Source: Clostridiales bacterium (lineage in GTDB: Bacteria > Bacillota > Clostridia > Oscillospirales > CAG-382). From it: a stretch of DNA of 15,518 nucleotides. Below, one piece after another: positions 15,435 through 15,518 of the stretch. The stretch covers positions 1 through 15,518 of the forward strand of contig SFLA01000025.1 of the NCBI GenBank assembly GCA_004553575.1, written 5' to 3'. Under the pieces are notes generated by a model. That model made no database searches. It saw only the letters and a list, made by a program, of their open reading frames with translations, and had not been told where the DNA came from. Every line of letters begins with the position of its first letter. Positions within the stretch are counted from its first letter, which is position 1. The position numbers were made by a program, and so were the translations under genes.

Positions 15435-15518
15435 AGCGTATAGGCTCTGTCGCTTTGTGCGGTATACTCTGCGCGGCGGCAATGGTTATAATGCTGCTCG
15501 GAAGCCTGATATCGGCGC
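15420..15518 (+). repeat. Direct repeat, copy 2 (99 bp, exact, cut by the window end)
   Basis: Identical to 14940-15038 and still matching at the last base, so the true repeat could be longer. In this copy the opening GTAAAAAAGATATGA encodes the last residues (VKKI) and stop of the membrane protein instead of the J-domain stop. Confidence 0.97.
15431..15518 (+). CDS. Second copy of the membrane protein gene (5' part only)
   Basis: The ATG at 15431 overlaps the TGA of the preceding copy (ATGA) and begins the same reading frame as at 14951, through LLGSLISA. It stops at the window edge 3 bases before the point that corresponds to the frameshift in the first copy, so whether this copy is intact cannot be seen. 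It could equally be an assembly artefact. Confidence 0.5.
   Translation, partial: MKRIGSVALCGILCAAAMVIMLLGSLISA

Overview
The window looks like part of the chromosome of an uncultured Gram-positive anaerobe of the class Clostridia, most likely a gut Oscillospiraceae/Ruminococcaceae-type lineage. This is inferred from three things: an ireB (UPF0297) gene, a dgt-dnaG-rpoD block of the Firmicutes kind, and a DUF5685 gene next to a J-domain gene. Shine-Dalgarno sites are strong (AGGAGG type) and promoters are sigma-A like. GC content is a little above 50% by eye over most of the window. The first ~170 bases are the exception, at about 36% GC by hand count.

Layout: everything from 1 to 13283 is on the minus strand and everything from 13511 to the end is on the plus strand. 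The two arms diverge from an AT-rich region at about 13284-13510. The main minus-strand operon runs dgt (dNTP triphosphohydrolase) - dnaG (primase) - rpoD (housekeeping sigma factor) - mtnN (MTA/SAH nucleosidase) - pheS - pheT. Gaps are 32, -17, 4, -4 and 15 bp, with no visible terminator or T-box inside. It joins replication initiation, transcription initiation, nucleotide and methyl-cycle housekeeping and tRNA charging in one transcript. Next comes ireB with a 94-residue protein of unknown function, on its own promoter and followed by a hairpin terminator. A third minus-strand unit, with its own promoter, encodes a small lipoprotein and a 1267-residue secreted GH27 alpha-galactosidase-like enzyme. 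That enzyme carries several beta-sandwich modules, a rhodanese-like domain and a C-terminal NPCBM domain. At the left edge is the 5' part of an AT-rich GyrI-like gene.

The plus-strand arm starts from a near-consensus extended promoter. It encodes a DUF5685 protein (TTG start), a J-domain/TPR-like protein with a Cys-rich tail (ATGA overlap), and a small multi-pass membrane protein whose reading frame is broken by one extra base near 15041. The last 99 bases of the window repeat 14940-15038 exactly, 480 bp downstream. A second copy of the membrane gene therefore begins at 15431, overlapping the stop of the first. This is either a head-to-tail gene duplication cut by the window edge or an assembly-graph loop.

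Most notable points: the exact terminal repeat with the frameshifted gene, the rhodanese domain inside a secreted glycosidase, and the two Cys-motif proteins encoded together in the plus-strand operon. No RNA genes, CRISPR arrays, insertion sequences or phage genes were seen.
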